This document shows, piece after piece, positions 19,466 through 28,893 of a DNA stretch of 64,000 bases. Numbering within the stretch: position 1 is the stretch's first letter; each line of letters begins with the position of its first letter. This DNA is from Segatella copri. Lineage in GTDB: Bacteria > Bacteroidota > Bacteroidia > Bacteroidales > Bacteroidaceae. The notes below the pieces were generated by a model, which was not told where the DNA came from, searched no databases, and was given only the letters and a program-made list of their open reading frames with translations. The position numbers and the translations under genes are program-made. The DNA lies in the NCBI RefSeq assembly GCF_949820605.1, contig NZ_CATKVU010000006.1, positions 2,236,001 through 2,300,000 of the forward strand, read 5' to 3'.

Positions 19466-21322
19466 ATGAATGATTACAGACCTTTAACCACCGAGGAAAT
19501 CGAGGTGCTTAAACATAACGACTGCTGGGCCGAAGACTGGACCTCAGTCAATGTATCAGAAGATTTCAAGCCCAACTTCATGCACCGCGTGATGCTCTAT
19601 GGCGAAATAAACATCGGATCCTTCAACAAGAACGTGGAGGTGAGCCAGGGCTTCGTAAAGCATTCGGGCATCAACAATGCCACCTTGCGCAATGTAACCA
19701 TAGGCGACGACTGTCTGATAGAAAACGTAGGCAATTTCATCAACAACTATACCATTGGCGATGATTGCTACATCTCAAACATCTCGACCATGGAAACCAC
19801 CGAGGGAGCTACTTACGGCGAAGGAAATCTTGTGAGCGTACTCAACGAGGTGGGCGAAGGCAACGTAATCCTCTTCAGCGATCTGAACAGCCAGCTGGCA
19901 GCCTTCATGGTGAAGCATTTCCCTGACAAGGAAATGAAGGAGAAAATCCGCCAGCTCATCAAGGCCGACATCGACAACAAGATGCCGGAGAGAGGACAGA
20001 TTGGCAACAATGTGAAGATTATCAATACCAAGGAGATTACCAACTGCGTAATCAATGATTACTGCGAAGTGAACGGTGCTTCCCGTCTGAGCGACTGTAC
20101 GCTATTGGGCTCAGCTCATGGCAATGTATATATCGGCACAGGCGTTATTACAGAAAACAGCATCATCGCTGAAGGCGCCAGCGTCATCAACAGCGTAAAG
20201 ATACAGGATTGCTTCGTAGGCGAAGCCTGCCAGCTGTCTAACGGCTTTACCGCATCAGCCTCCGTATTCTTCGCCAACTCCTATATGAGCAATGGCGAGG
20301 CTTGTGCAGCTTTCTGCGGTCCTTTCACCGCTTCTCATCATAAGAGCAGTCTGCTTATCGGAGGCATGTTCTCCTTCTATAACGCCGGTTCTGCCACCAA
20401 CTTCAGCAACCATGCCTACAAGATGGGACCTATGCACTGGGGCATTCTGGAGCGCGGTTCCAAGACAGCCAGCGGTGCTTATCTCCTGATGCCAGCCACT
20501 CTGGGTTCCTTCTCAGTATGCTTCGGCAAGCTGATGCATCACCCTAACACCCGCAACCTGCCTTTCGCCTACCTCATTGCCGATGGCGACAAGATGTTCC
20601 TCATCCCGGGCAGAAACATCACTACCGTAGGTCTGTACCGCGACATCAAGAAATGGCCTAAGCGTGATCTCCGTGCTATGGAGAACCGCAAGAGCATCGT
20701 CAACTTCGACTGGCTTTCACCTTATTCTGTTGGCGAGATTCTGAAGGGTAAGAAGATTCTTGAAAACCTGCGCGAGGTAACGGGCGATAACGTTTCGCAG
20801 TATCTCTATCACGAATATATCATACCGGCTTCATCGCTCCACAAGGGCATCAAATATTATGATATCGCCCTCCGCATCTACATGGGTGCCGTATTGAAGC
20901 GTGTACTGAAGCGCGACCCAGCCATCACCCCTCCAGCCAGCCATGTCGGCGTGGGCGATTGGGATGATCTTTCGGGACTCCTACTCCCGGTTTCTGAAGA
21001 AGAAGGCATCGTTAGGGATGTGAAGGAAGGAACTATCGGGAATATAGAACAGTTGCTCGACCGGTTTGAAGAAATCAATGCCAACTATCGCGACTACCAG
21101 TGGGCATGGACCTACCAGATGATCTGCGATTACTACGGAATCTGTGACATCACACTCGAAGATGCCAACCGCATACACGAAGATTATATCAAGGCACGCC
21201 GCTCATGGATAGCAGAAATCCGAAAGGATGCTGAGAAAGAATTTGCCATGGGCGATGTGGAGGAAGAGGTTTTCCGCAACTTCGTCGACAGCCTCGACCA
21301 GGAAATAGAATACGAGAATTAA
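19466..21322 (+). CDS. DUF4954 family protein with hexapeptide-repeat beta-helix
   Basis: The 618-residue protein occurs widely in Bacteroidota without a settled function. Residues ~45-270 are rich in hexapeptide-like turns (for example NVTIGDDCLIENVGNF, YTIGDDCYISNIS, VYIGTGVITENSIIAEGASVINSVKIQDC), predicting a left-handed beta-helix as in sugar-nucleotide acyl- or nucleotidyltransferases. The second half is a helical domain with a Trp/Tyr-rich stretch (YRDYQWAWTYQMICDYYGI). A nucleotide-sugar role is conceivable but not shown. No signal peptide, so cytoplasmic. Confidence 0.8.
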   Translation: MNDYRPLTTEEIEVLKHNDCWAEDWTSVNVSEDFKPNFMHRVMLYGEINIGSFNKNVEVSQGFVKHSGINNATLRNVTIGDDCLIENVGNFINNYTIGDDCYISNISTMETTEGATYGEGNLVSVLNEVGEGNVILFSDLNSQLAAFMVKHFPDKEMKEKIRQLIKADIDNKMPERGQIGNNVKIINTKEITNCVINDYCEVNGASRLSDCTLLGSAHGNVYIGTGVITENSIIAEGASVINSVKIQDCFVGEACQLSNGFTASASVFFANSYMSNGEACAAFCGPFTASHHKSSLLIGGMFSFYNAGSATNFSNHAYKMGPMHWGILERGSKTASGAYLLMPATLGSFSVCFGKLMHHPNTRNLPFAYLIADGDKMFLIPGRNITTVGLYRDIKKWPKRDLRAMENRKSIVNFDWLSPYSVGEILKGKKILENLREVTGDNVSQYLYHEYIIPASSLHKGIKYYDIALRIYMGAVLKRVLKRDPAITPPASHVGVGDWDDLSGLLLPVSEEEGIVRDVKEGTIGNIEQLLDRFEEINANYRDYQWAWTYQMICDYYGICDITLEDANRIHEDYIKARRSWIAEIRKDAEKEFAMGDVEEEVFRNFVDSLDQEIEYEN

Positions 21323-21365
21323 TTAGACTTGAATATTTCAACAGTTTAAAATAACAAAAAACATT

Positions 21366-23024
21366 ATGGCAAAAACTCCAGATTTTAAGTATGCTCCAAT
21401 GTTCCAGATTGGAGAGGACAAGACAGAGTATCGCCTTATCTCTAAGGAAGGCGTAAGTACAGCAGAGTTCGAGGGTAAGACTATCCTCAAGGTTTCTAAG
21501 GAAGCTCTTACTTTGCTGGCACAGCAGGGTTTCCACGACGTAGAGTTCAAGCTCCGTCGTGAGCACAACCTCCAGGTAGCTAAGATTCTCAGCGACCCAG
21601 AGGCTTCAGAGAACGACAAGTACGTAGCACTCCAGTTCCTCCGCAATGCAGATACTGCCGTGAAGGGCATCCTCCCATTCTGCCAGGATACAGGTACAGC
21701 TATCATCCACGGTGAAAAGGGTCAGCGTGTATGGACCGACTTCGAGGATGAAGAGGCTTTGAGCCTGGGTGTATACAACACCTTTACACAGGACAACCTC
21801 CGTTATTCTCAGAACGCTCCTCTCAACATGTATGATGAGGTGAACACCCGTTGCAACCTTCCTGCTCAGATTGATATCGAGGCTACAGAGGGCGACGAGT
21901 ACCGCTTCGTGATGGTAGCTAAGGGTGGTGGCTCTGCCAACAAGACCTACTTCTACCCAATGACCAAGGCTACTATCCAGAACGAGGGCACATTGCTCCC
22001 ATTCCTCGTAGAGAAGATGAAGAGTCTGGGTACAGCAGCATGTCCTCCTTACCACATCGCCTTCGTTATCGGTGGTACTTCAGCTGAGAAGAACCTCCTC
22101 ACCGTGAAGTTGGCTTCTATCAAGTACTACGATGAGTTGCCTACAACAGGTGATGAGACGGGTCGTGCTTTCCGTGACATCGACTTGGAGAACAAGCTCC
22201 TCAAAGAGGCTCACAAGATTGGCTTGGGTGCACAGTTCGGCGGTAAGTATCTCGCTCACGATATCCGCGTGATCCGTTTGCCACGTCATGGTGCAAGCTG
22301 CCCTATCGGTATGGGTGTAAGCTGCTCTGCCGACCGTAACATCAAGGCTAAGATCAACAAGGACGGTATCTGGTTGGAGAAGATGGATGAGAACCCAACA
22401 GAGTTGATTCCTGAGGAGCTCCGTAACCCAGGTGAGGGTACCAAGGGTATCGAGATTGACCTCGACAAGGGTATCGACGCAGTTCGTGCTGAGTTGAGCA
22501 AGTATCCTGTAAGCACCCGTGTTAACTTGAAGGGTACCATCATCGTGGCTCGTGACATCGCTCACGCTAAGCTCAAGGCTCGTCTGGATGCAGGCGAGGA
22601 GATGCCTGAGTACTTCAAGAACCACCCTATCCTCTATGCAGGACCAGCCAAGACTCCAGAGGGTTATCCATGTGGCTCTATGGGACCTACCACAGCCAAC
22701 CGTATGGATCCATACGTAGATGAGTTCCAGGATCATGGCGCTAGCCTTGTAATGATTGCCAAGGGTAACCGTGGCGATGTTGTTACAGAGGCTTGCAAGA
22801 AGCATGGTGGTTTCTACCTCGGTACTATCGGTGGTGTAGCTGCCGTTCTCTCTAAGAGTTCTATCAAGAGCATCGAGTGCGTAGAGTACCCAGAGCTCGG
22901 TATGGAGGCTATCTGGAAGATTACCGTAGAGGACTTCCCTGCATTCATCCTCGTAGATGATAAGGGCAACGACTTCTTCAAGCAGTTGAAGCCTTGGACT
23001 CCTTGCAAGGAATGCCAGAAGTAA
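21366..23024 (+). CDS. fumA: class I (iron-sulfur) fumarate hydratase
   Basis: The 552-residue enzyme interconverts fumarate and malate, part of the reductive branch of the TCA cycle that makes succinate in Prevotella. Class I motifs are present: [14 protein letters not shown] (first cluster Cys), [27 protein letters not shown] (cluster cysteines), and the C-terminal GPTTANRMD and AVLSKSSIK. The single-chain form fuses alpha and beta domains as in E. coli FumA/FumB. The 4Fe-4S cluster makes it oxygen-sensitive, fitting an anaerobe. Codon use is strongly biased, suggesting high expression. A terminator follows. Confidence 0.93.
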   Translation: MAKTPDFKYAPMFQIGEDKTEYRLISKEGVSTAEFEGKTILKVSKEALTLLAQQGFHDVEFKLRREHNLQVAKILSDPEASENDKYVALQFLRNADTAVKGILPFCQDTGTAIIHGEKGQRVWTDFEDEEALSLGVYNTFTQDNLRYSQNAPLNMYDEVNTRCNLPAQIDIEATEGDEYRFVMVAKGGGSANKTYFYPMTKATIQNEGTLLPFLVEKMKSLGTAACPPYHIAFVIGGTSAEKNLLTVKLASIKYYDELPTTGDETGRAFRDIDLENKLLKEAHKIGLGAQFGGKYLAHDIRVIRLPRHGASCPIGMGVSCSADRNIKAKINKDGIWLEKMDENPTELIPEELRNPGEGTKGIEIDLDKGIDAVRAELSKYPVSTRVNLKGTIIVARDIAHAKLKARLDAGEEMPEYFKNHPILYAGPAKTPEGYPCGSMGPTTANRMDPYVDEFQDHGASLVMIAKGNRGDVVTEACKKHGGFYLGTIGGVAAVLSKSSIKSIECVEYPELGMEAIWKITVEDFPAFILVDDKGNDFFKQLKPWTPCKECQK

Positions 23025-23049
23025 ATGATACAGAAATCATGATATGAAA

Positions 23050-23084
23050 AAAGCTCAGGGCAGATAGCCCTGAGCTTTCTTTTT
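23050..23084 (+). terminator. fumarase terminator
   Basis: A perfect 11-bp stem (AAAGCTCAGGG/CCCTGAGCTTT) is followed by a T-rich tract, 25 bases after the fumarase stop. It can also serve the convergent C10 protease gene. Confidence 0.85.
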
Positions 23085-23132
23085 ATACTTACATCGGATA
23101 ACCTGTTCTGTTTCCGAAACAGGAACATCCGT

Positions 23133-25796
23133 TTAAAGCAGCAGTTTATATGTCTTGCTTTGCATACCGGTTTCTACCCGCAACAGATAAACGCCTTGTC
23201 TGATACCCTGTAAAGAGAGACTGACTGTTTTTCCATCCGTAGCAGATGCCTGTCTGAGCAGGTTTCCTCCCGCATGATACAGTTTAATCTTTCTCACGTC
23301 CTTGCCCGAAACCAAGAGTTGATGTCCCTCGCGACAGATCTCGGTTTCAGTATCAGAGATGGTAGCATTTTCTATTCCTGTAACTATATCCTGATAGAGA
23401 ATAAGGATATCGCCCTTTCGCTTGAGAAAATAAGAAGGTTCCTGCGGATTCTTCAGTTCCACTTCCTTTCCTCCCATCTCGCCCATCACCCTGAGCAGAT
23501 AGGTATGACCGTCGGCCCAAGGCAGATTACTCTTGCGCAGCCAGTAGCTGTAAAGCGGCACGTCGAAAGCTGATGAGACGCTTACATCATCACTGAGTCC
23601 ATTTACCTCTATTTCTTCCTTTGTATCTACATCTTCAGAGATGAGGGAAACATGCCCCTCGTAACTGCGGTCTTCTGTCGTACGCAGCGAAACACCCATC
23701 TTGAAGAGAGATACCTTCGATACATCGACGCTTCCGGTTTCTATCTTCACGTTCGCATCATCAGCCAGAAAGACTTCAGCTTTTGCCATCAGCGGTTTCC
23801 CCTCTCCCTTTACCACCTCTATATAGGCTGCATCCTGGTCGTGGATACCGTTGACCGGACAATTCTGGGTTTCGGCTTCATCCGAAGTAATCTCCAGTTT
23901 CACCTGATAATATCCCGGAGCAAGCTGGGCAGGAACCGAAAGGAGAATCGGGATTTCGGTCTCGCTGAAACCATCTATTTCGGTCAGCTGGTCCACACGT
24001 GTACTCAGCACAACCTCCTGGTTCTCATCCAGCAGTTTCACTCTCAGGTAACAGTCGCGCGGCACACCATTGAGGTTCTTGATAGTGAAGAAGGCAAGTA
24101 CCTTGCTGCCCTGTTCAGCTTTGCCGTCAAGTCTTGGCTGCCCCATCAGTTGGAAGCGGGCATCTTCCGAACAGATTTCAGAGATGCGGCCGGCACCGTC
24201 TTTCAGTTCCACCCCGATAACAGGTGCCTTCTTCATCGGCAGGAAATCATCCCATGAACCATCATCCTTCCGGGCTGCACATATAGCGATGATACGGTAA
24301 TAGCCGTTTTCAAGACCGGCAAGACTGAGACTGATTTTCTGAGCCTGATGGATCAGATAATCAGTTCCCATCCATCCCTTCTGCTCTCCGCCATAAAGTC
24401 TTTCCGTAAAGCCTCCCTGCTGATGATCATCAGAATAAACCACCTGCTTGAGATTCCCTGCCTCATCATAAACAGCAACACCGATGTCACCCCTGAAAGG
24501 CTTGCCTCTGTTGACGAAGGAATTCATCTCGACAGTTACCGGCTGTGAAGGGTCGAATAACTTTCCCGACGCCTCTTTCAGGCTGAGAGAACCACCCTCG
24601 TTGAACATCAGCTGCGGCGAAGTTTCCAGCAGTCCGCGCTCTATTTCTGGATATTTCCCGTTGTTGGGATGAGCTAAGATGGCGGTAATGGCACGGTTAA
24701 AGGCAAGCGGTTTGCCCTGAAACTCACTTCCGGTCTGCGAAACATTGAGATTGGTGAGCGAATAATAGGCATCGCCCTGTCCCTCCCAACCGAAGTTCAT
24801 GTGGAAGAGGCCGTTTTCATCGAAACCATCAGTTACCCAGGCATGACCGGAAGTCGAACCGGCTGGTCTGCCTTCCAGATAAACCGGACATCCGTTAAGC
24901 AGTTCCTGTCTCAGGATTTCTGCAAACCTCCCCGGTCCTTCTACAGCTTTCGTAACGTAGGCTGCCGAATAATCGAAATGCTTCTGCAGCGCCTGATAGG
25001 CAAAGACTCCCTGGGTTCCACTTGCGCTGGGCGTATATTGCATGAAAGAAGCCACACCCACATCGTTCATCAGTAAGGCTACGGCATCTATCTGTGCAGG
25101 AGTAGCCTGAACCGGATAGCGGTAGTCGGGCAACATGTTGGCCCAGTCGTAGTGCGACTGACTGAAATCCGCACTTTTCTTGGTCTGGTAGTAGGTTACC
25201 ACATATTCGTTTTTTCCCTGTCCCTGAGTCGGCCACTGATGATAATACATCATCTGAGCCACAGCCGTAGCCACACAGCCGCTGTAATTATATCCCGTTT
25301 TAGCATTAAACGGATACGACTGTCCCCATTTGCTTTTCATCATCGGCGCTACGGTTTTAGAGTAAAGTCCGTTGCGTGTATGGCTTTGCACCTTCACCTT
25401 TCCTTCTTTCAGCACCTCAAAAGTCTGTCGGTATCCCGAAAGCAGCAGTTTTACGCAGGGATTGGCATTGAGCGTATCGAGACTACCTTCTTTGCTGTAT
25501 CCCAGCACTTCACCCATCTGGTCATCACCTGATACGATAACGAATCCCCGTCCCCGCGCATCATTATATATATAATAAGGTGAACCGGTCTTATTTTTCC
25601 TGCTCTTCTCCTTTGCTTTCATACCGGTATCTTGCGGCAGAGTGACATATCTCTTAGCTATCTCCGCCGCCTTCAGCCAATTGATTTCCTCGGCACGAAC
25701 AGTTTGCTTACTGGCTATCAGCAAGGCTATGAATCCCACCAACAGGAACCCGTTTTTCAGTCCCTTCCATTTTTTCCTTTCTTCTTTCTTTTTCAT
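23133..25796 (-). CDS. secreted C10 family (streptopain-like) cysteine protease with T9SS tail
   Basis: This 887-residue precursor has a basic N-terminus and hydrophobic signal segment (about residues 15-35, cleavage after VRA). A Spi-like prodomain follows (36-150), then the C10 catalytic domain with nucleophile Cys174 in YSGCVATAVAQMMYYHQWP and His318 in TSGHAWVTDGF. The ~500 residues after it are beta-sandwich repeats. The end (GVYLLRVETG...KTYKLLL) fits a type A sorting signal of the type IX secretion system. C10 members include streptococcal SpeB and Prevotella interpain A. It is probably cell-surface or secreted and degrades host or dietary protein. Confidence 0.88.
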   Translation of the reverse strand: MKKKEERKKWKGLKNGFLLVGFIALLIASKQTVRAEEINWLKAAEIAKRYVTLPQDTGMKAKEKSRKNKTGSPYYIYNDARGRGFVIVSGDDQMGEVLGYSKEGSLDTLNANPCVKLLLSGYRQTFEVLKEGKVKVQSHTRNGLYSKTVAPMMKSKWGQSYPFNAKTGYNYSGCVATAVAQMMYYHQWPTQGQGKNEYVVTYYQTKKSADFSQSHYDWANMLPDYRYPVQATPAQIDAVALLMNDVGVASFMQYTPSASGTQGVFAYQALQKHFDYSAAYVTKAVEGPGRFAEILRQELLNGCPVYLEGRPAGSTSGHAWVTDGFDENGLFHMNFGWEGQGDAYYSLTNLNVSQTGSEFQGKPLAFNRAITAILAHPNNGKYPEIERGLLETSPQLMFNEGGSLSLKEASGKLFDPSQPVTVEMNSFVNRGKPFRGDIGVAVYDEAGNLKQVVYSDDHQQGGFTERLYGGEQKGWMGTDYLIHQAQKISLSLAGLENGYYRIIAICAARKDDGSWDDFLPMKKAPVIGVELKDGAGRISEICSEDARFQLMGQPRLDGKAEQGSKVLAFFTIKNLNGVPRDCYLRVKLLDENQEVVLSTRVDQLTEIDGFSETEIPILLSVPAQLAPGYYQVKLEITSDEAETQNCPVNGIHDQDAAYIEVVKGEGKPLMAKAEVFLADDANVKIETGSVDVSKVSLFKMGVSLRTTEDRSYEGHVSLISEDVDTKEEIEVNGLSDDVSVSSAFDVPLYSYWLRKSNLPWADGHTYLLRVMGEMGGKEVELKNPQEPSYFLKRKGDILILYQDIVTGIENATISDTETEICREGHQLLVSGKDVRKIKLYHAGGNLLRQASATDGKTVSLSLQGIRQGVYLLRVETGMQSKTYKLLL

Positions 25797-25890
25797 TTCT
25801 TCAGGTCTTTTATTTGATATTGAGTTAATTACGCCACCTTCTGGAAATATCAGATTAGCTACACTTTGCCATCATCCAGAAAGTTTTCTG

Positions 25891-25982
25891 CAAATATACA
25901 ACTTTTCTTTGAAAAAAAAGAAATTTTTCCAAAATATAACAGCATGATTATTTGGACAAACCAATATTTATTCTTATCTTTG
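25891..25982. promoter_or_regulatory. divergent promoters
   Basis: Two -7 boxes face apart. TATATTTG on the minus strand (25891-25898) serves the C10 protease. TATCTTTG on the plus strand (25975-25982), with a TTTGG about 20 bases upstream, serves the metallohydrolase lipoprotein. The rest of the 230-base gap is AT-rich. Confidence 0.65.
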
Positions 25983-26026
25983 CACCCTATTTTTCATAGT
26001 AAGTATTTTAACAGAAAAAACTCAAA

Positions 26027-27316
26027 ATGATGAAGCAGAAAAAACATCGAAAGATTCCGGCACTGGCTGCTGGAACCACACTCGTGGCAGCGATGACCCT
26101 GATGGCATCCTGCTCCACCGATTATGAAGACCAGATCGTGTACAACGACATTGAAAAACCATTCCAGGAAGATTTCAAAAAGGATACGGTGGTTTTCGAA
26201 AAGTTGCCGGCAGAACGGGCTAAACACATCCTGAATCTATCTGACCCATCAACTGAAATCGTAGACAAACCGGATTACACCTTCCAGACTGACAACCTCA
26301 TCAATGTTAAGAAATCTACTGAGGATGAATCGCTCGTCATCACCAGTTGGTCGGCAAAACCAGTCTCCAACGTAACACTCGAGATGTATATCCCGGAAGT
26401 GGATGAATACATTCCGGTGGCATTCATTAAATCCATTCCCGCCTTCTCCCGCTTCTCCTTCAAGCCATCATTCGTTGGCAGACGGAATATCTGGAAAAAG
26501 AAAAACGGAAACTTCGTGAGTTTCACCTGCCCGTATCTCGACCTTAACAGGATGAAGACACGTCTCGTGAGCGATGATGAGCACTTCAAGATGCTCCAGA
26601 AGATTGACGCCAGATGGACCTGCAGTTTCTCCAACTACGGGTGGACTCCAGAGGTTGGAGAATCGTACAATTACCGTGAAATGAAACCTATCTACGCCCG
26701 CGAATGGGTGGTGATTGTCACCAACTATACCTATATGATGACCACTCCGGAATATAAGTATGTGATGGCAAACTTCAAGAAGGTGATGGGCGGCGATCTC
26801 TACGACAACAATAAAGTAACGTTCACTGCCGAGAAATACCAGAGCGAAATGGAAAGATTCAAGGCACAGAAAAAATTCGTGCTCGGACAGTCTAGTCCGA
26901 AATATGGTGGATTGGGCGGCGGCTACATCTGGACCATTTCCGACTGGAACTTCTATGGCCATTATGGTTCGTTCAGCGGATGGGAAGCAATCACCCACGA
27001 GCACATGCACTGCATGGACTATAGTCATGACAGCAATATGACGTATCCAGCCAAAACACCGGAAGGCGTCAACGTAGGATGGCCGGAATTTATCTGGCAG
27101 CTGCACATGTGGCTGAGCCATAAGGGCGATCTCCCTTATACCGACCGCAATCTGCTGGGCTTCCACAAAGATGAGAATGCTAAGTATCGCGACTGTGATA
27201 TCAAAGATATCTTCAAGGATGATGCCAAACTACAGAAGACCATAGAGGATTTTTACAAAAAGAGCAGACTGGTGAAATATTTCACAGAGAACCCGATTAA
27301 AGATCATGCAAAATAA
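26027..27316 (+). CDS. zinc metallohydrolase lipoprotein (TonB-import-associated type)
   Basis: The 429-residue lipoprotein has an N-terminal signal with lipobox MASC, so it is outer-membrane or surface anchored. The zinc motif H324-E-x-x-H328 lies in WEAITHEHMHCMDY, and the sequence resembles the Bacteroidota family of substrate-import-associated zinc metallohydrolases that usually sit beside SusC/SusD-like genes. No SusC/D pair is adjacent here; the partner is the propeller-like lipoprotein that follows. The substrate is unknown, with a peptide or glycopeptide most likely. Confidence 0.75.
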   Translation: MMKQKKHRKIPALAAGTTLVAAMTLMASCSTDYEDQIVYNDIEKPFQEDFKKDTVVFEKLPAERAKHILNLSDPSTEIVDKPDYTFQTDNLINVKKSTEDESLVITSWSAKPVSNVTLEMYIPEVDEYIPVAFIKSIPAFSRFSFKPSFVGRRNIWKKKNGNFVSFTCPYLDLNRMKTRLVSDDEHFKMLQKIDARWTCSFSNYGWTPEVGESYNYREMKPIYAREWVVIVTNYTYMMTTPEYKYVMANFKKVMGGDLYDNNKVTFTAEKYQSEMERFKAQKKFVLGQSSPKYGGLGGGYIWTISDWNFYGHYGSFSGWEAITHEHMHCMDYSHDSNMTYPAKTPEGVNVGWPEFIWQLHMWLSHKGDLPYTDRNLLGFHKDENAKYRDCDIKDIFKDDAKLQKTIEDFYKKSRLVKYFTENPIKDHAK

Positions 27317-27329
27317 AGGAGGAAACTAT

Positions 27330-28388
27330 ATGAGAAAAAATATGATCATGATAGGAGCAGGAATAATGCTGGCTTTAGCTTCCTGCGATAAGACAGAAAT
27401 ACGTGAGATAACGGAAGACAGAGTGGTACCGCAACCGGTAGATACCATCAAGGTGGCAGATCATTTCTATCTGGACGGACATCTTTCCCGCACAGCCGAA
27501 GATTTAGGTGGCAGACCGCTGGATGCAGCCAACCTCTTTAACGATGGCGAAGAGTTGTATGTAGCAAATTTTGCAGGCAAGTGTGTCGATGTCTTCGATG
27601 CCGAAACGTTGGAATTCAAGCGCAGCATGAGCAACGGTGACCGCACGCTGGCACGCGATGTTTATGCTGAAGGCGACCATCTCTTTGTGGCTGCCGGCGA
27701 AAATCAGGAGGTACAGATCTTCGACAGGAAAACGGGCAAATATCTCAGCCGCCTGGGCACAGGTTCCTGGCCAGCCAGCATGATTTCGAAGGTGGGCTGT
27801 GTTTGCGCAACCCCTCGTCTTGTTTTCGTGCGCGACTCTAAGTATACCAACATCCGAGTCTTCGACCGCGAGGCGCTGAACCTGGGGGCAGCAAACAACA
27901 ATAAGGTATTTGCCAAGCTCAGTACGGGTGGCGATTTCATTGGCAGCAGTAATGAGCCGCTGGGAGAATCCTACGATATGGAGGTGATTGGCGATTCGCT
28001 CTATGCCTTCATCCCTCGCACGGGAACCATCTATTCATGGAAAGTAGAAGACATCATCCAGCAAAAGGATTATGCCCCGCTCAAGGTTTCCCGTTCTCAG
28101 GAGTTCAAGCTACGTTCCATTTCAAAGACCGGTGACAAGGATAAGTTCTTCGTATCAATGTTGAAGGACGGCAAGATACAGTTGGCAGAATACAGTCTCG
28201 CCGATTTCCAGGCAAGAAACTTTGCCAATCCGTTGCGCTGTTTCACCGCCGATGACCGCGTCCTCCTTCCTTCGCAGACCATTATAGCCTACCAGAAGGA
28301 GAAACTGATACTCACCAATGGTGCAAAGTTAGACCGCTGGGATATCCGCAACAATCCGGCATACGAAATCAAGCCAAGACAGAAATAA
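27330..28388 (+). CDS. lipoprotein, likely beta-propeller
   Basis: The 352-residue lipoprotein (lipobox ALASC) has repeated WD/NHL-like strands such as LYVANFAGKCVDVFDAETLEF, LFVAAGENQEVQIFDRKTGKY and LYAFIPRTGTIYSW, which suggest a beta-propeller. I chose the ATG at 27330 over 27306 because AGGAGG at 27317-27322 lies exactly eight bases before it and immediately after the stop of the metallohydrolase gene. A canonical Shine-Dalgarno is rare in this phylum. It is probably a surface binding partner of the upstream metallohydrolase; ligand unknown. Confidence 0.65.
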   Translation: MRKNMIMIGAGIMLALASCDKTEIREITEDRVVPQPVDTIKVADHFYLDGHLSRTAEDLGGRPLDAANLFNDGEELYVANFAGKCVDVFDAETLEFKRSMSNGDRTLARDVYAEGDHLFVAAGENQEVQIFDRKTGKYLSRLGTGSWPASMISKVGCVCATPRLVFVRDSKYTNIRVFDREALNLGAANNNKVFAKLSTGGDFIGSSNEPLGESYDMEVIGDSLYAFIPRTGTIYSWKVEDIIQQKDYAPLKVSRSQEFKLRSISKTGDKDKFFVSMLKDGKIQLAEYSLADFQARNFANPLRCFTADDRVLLPSQTIIAYQKEKLILTNGAKLDRWDIRNNPAYEIKPRQK

Positions 28389-28464
28389 TCGTAGCGTTGC
28401 CTTATTTTTAAAATAAATGAGGAGGGTGTGTCATAAGTTTATGATTCACCCTCTTCTATTTGTT

Positions 28465-28574
28465 GAAAGAGATAGGATATGTTGCCGAAAGAGATAGGAT
28501 ATGTTGCTGGAAGAGATAGGATATGTTGCCGAAAGAGATAGGATATGTTGCTGGAAGAGACAGGATAAATTGTT
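28465..28574 (+). repeat. 22-bp tandem repeat, 5 units
   Basis: Five units of 22 bp, based on GAAAGAGATAGGATATGTTG plus two variable bases, run without gaps. Units end alternately in CC and CT, giving a 44-bp higher-order period; the fifth is degenerate. There is no unique spacer between units, so this is not a CRISPR array. Confidence 0.85.
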
Positions 28575-28596
28575 GAGACAGTCAGTATCTTCGGTC

Positions 28597-28684
28597 GCAC
28601 AACAGCTGTTGTGCGCTTGCATAACAGCTGATATGCGCATGCACAACACCTGTTGTGCATGCGGTAGTCAACTGTTATACACCA
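28597..28684. repeat. 22-bp-spaced palindromes, 3 clear units
   Basis: GCACAACAGCTGTTGTGC (28597-28614) is a perfect 18-bp palindrome. Two related near-palindromes start at 28619 and 28641, each 22 bp after the previous one, and a degenerate fourth unit follows to 28684. The spacing keeps the 22-bp period of the neighbouring tandem repeat. Confidence 0.8.
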
Positions 28685-28787
28685 ATCTATTATCCAGACT
28701 TATGACACATCCTCAAATTATTTCTGTATATATCTCCTATTCTGCAAATTATATAGAATGGTGAAAAACCCTCACTAACAAGGAAAA

Positions 28788-28893
28788 TATTTCATAATTT
28801 TTAGGTATTGTACATTATTTAATAAATACGTACTTTTGCAGCCGGATTCAAGATAACATTTAATTATAAACATTTTAAAAGTTCAGAAAACAA
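28788..28893 (+). promoter_or_regulatory. promoter/leader, copy A
   Basis: TTG and TACTTTTG (28831-28838) are separated by 20 bases. The 106 bases up to the receptor ATG are nearly identical to 31118-31228 upstream of the next lipoprotein gene, covering both promoter and leader. This indicates duplicated regulation. Confidence 0.75.

Larger units (their letters stand above)
28422..28714. mobile_element. MITE-like element with 17-bp terminal inverted repeats
   Basis: GAGGGTGTGTCATAAGT (28422-28438) and the reverse complement of 28698-28714 (GAGGATGTGTCATAAGT) match at 16 of 17 positions. They bound 293 bases with no plausible gene. A sub-terminal hairpin (28422-28453) may end the upstream transcript. 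The interior is built of 22-bp repeats and palindromes. No transposase is present and no clear target duplication could be read from the flanks, so this is inferred to be a non-autonomous element. Confidence 0.55.

Noticed and set aside
27306..27329. Longer N-terminus for the propeller lipoprotein starting at ATG 27306
   Set aside because: It would place the start inside the preceding gene and before the AGGAGG that serves the ATG at 27330; the signal peptide is better from 27330.
28439..28660. Repeat-encoded peptides in open frames on both strands of the 22-bp repeats
   Set aside because: Open frames follow from the repeat lacking stops on either strand; no promoter or ribosome-binding context supports translation.
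28465..28684. CRISPR-like short repeats
   Set aside because: The 22-bp units are directly contiguous without spacers and grade into palindromes; no cas genes are nearby.
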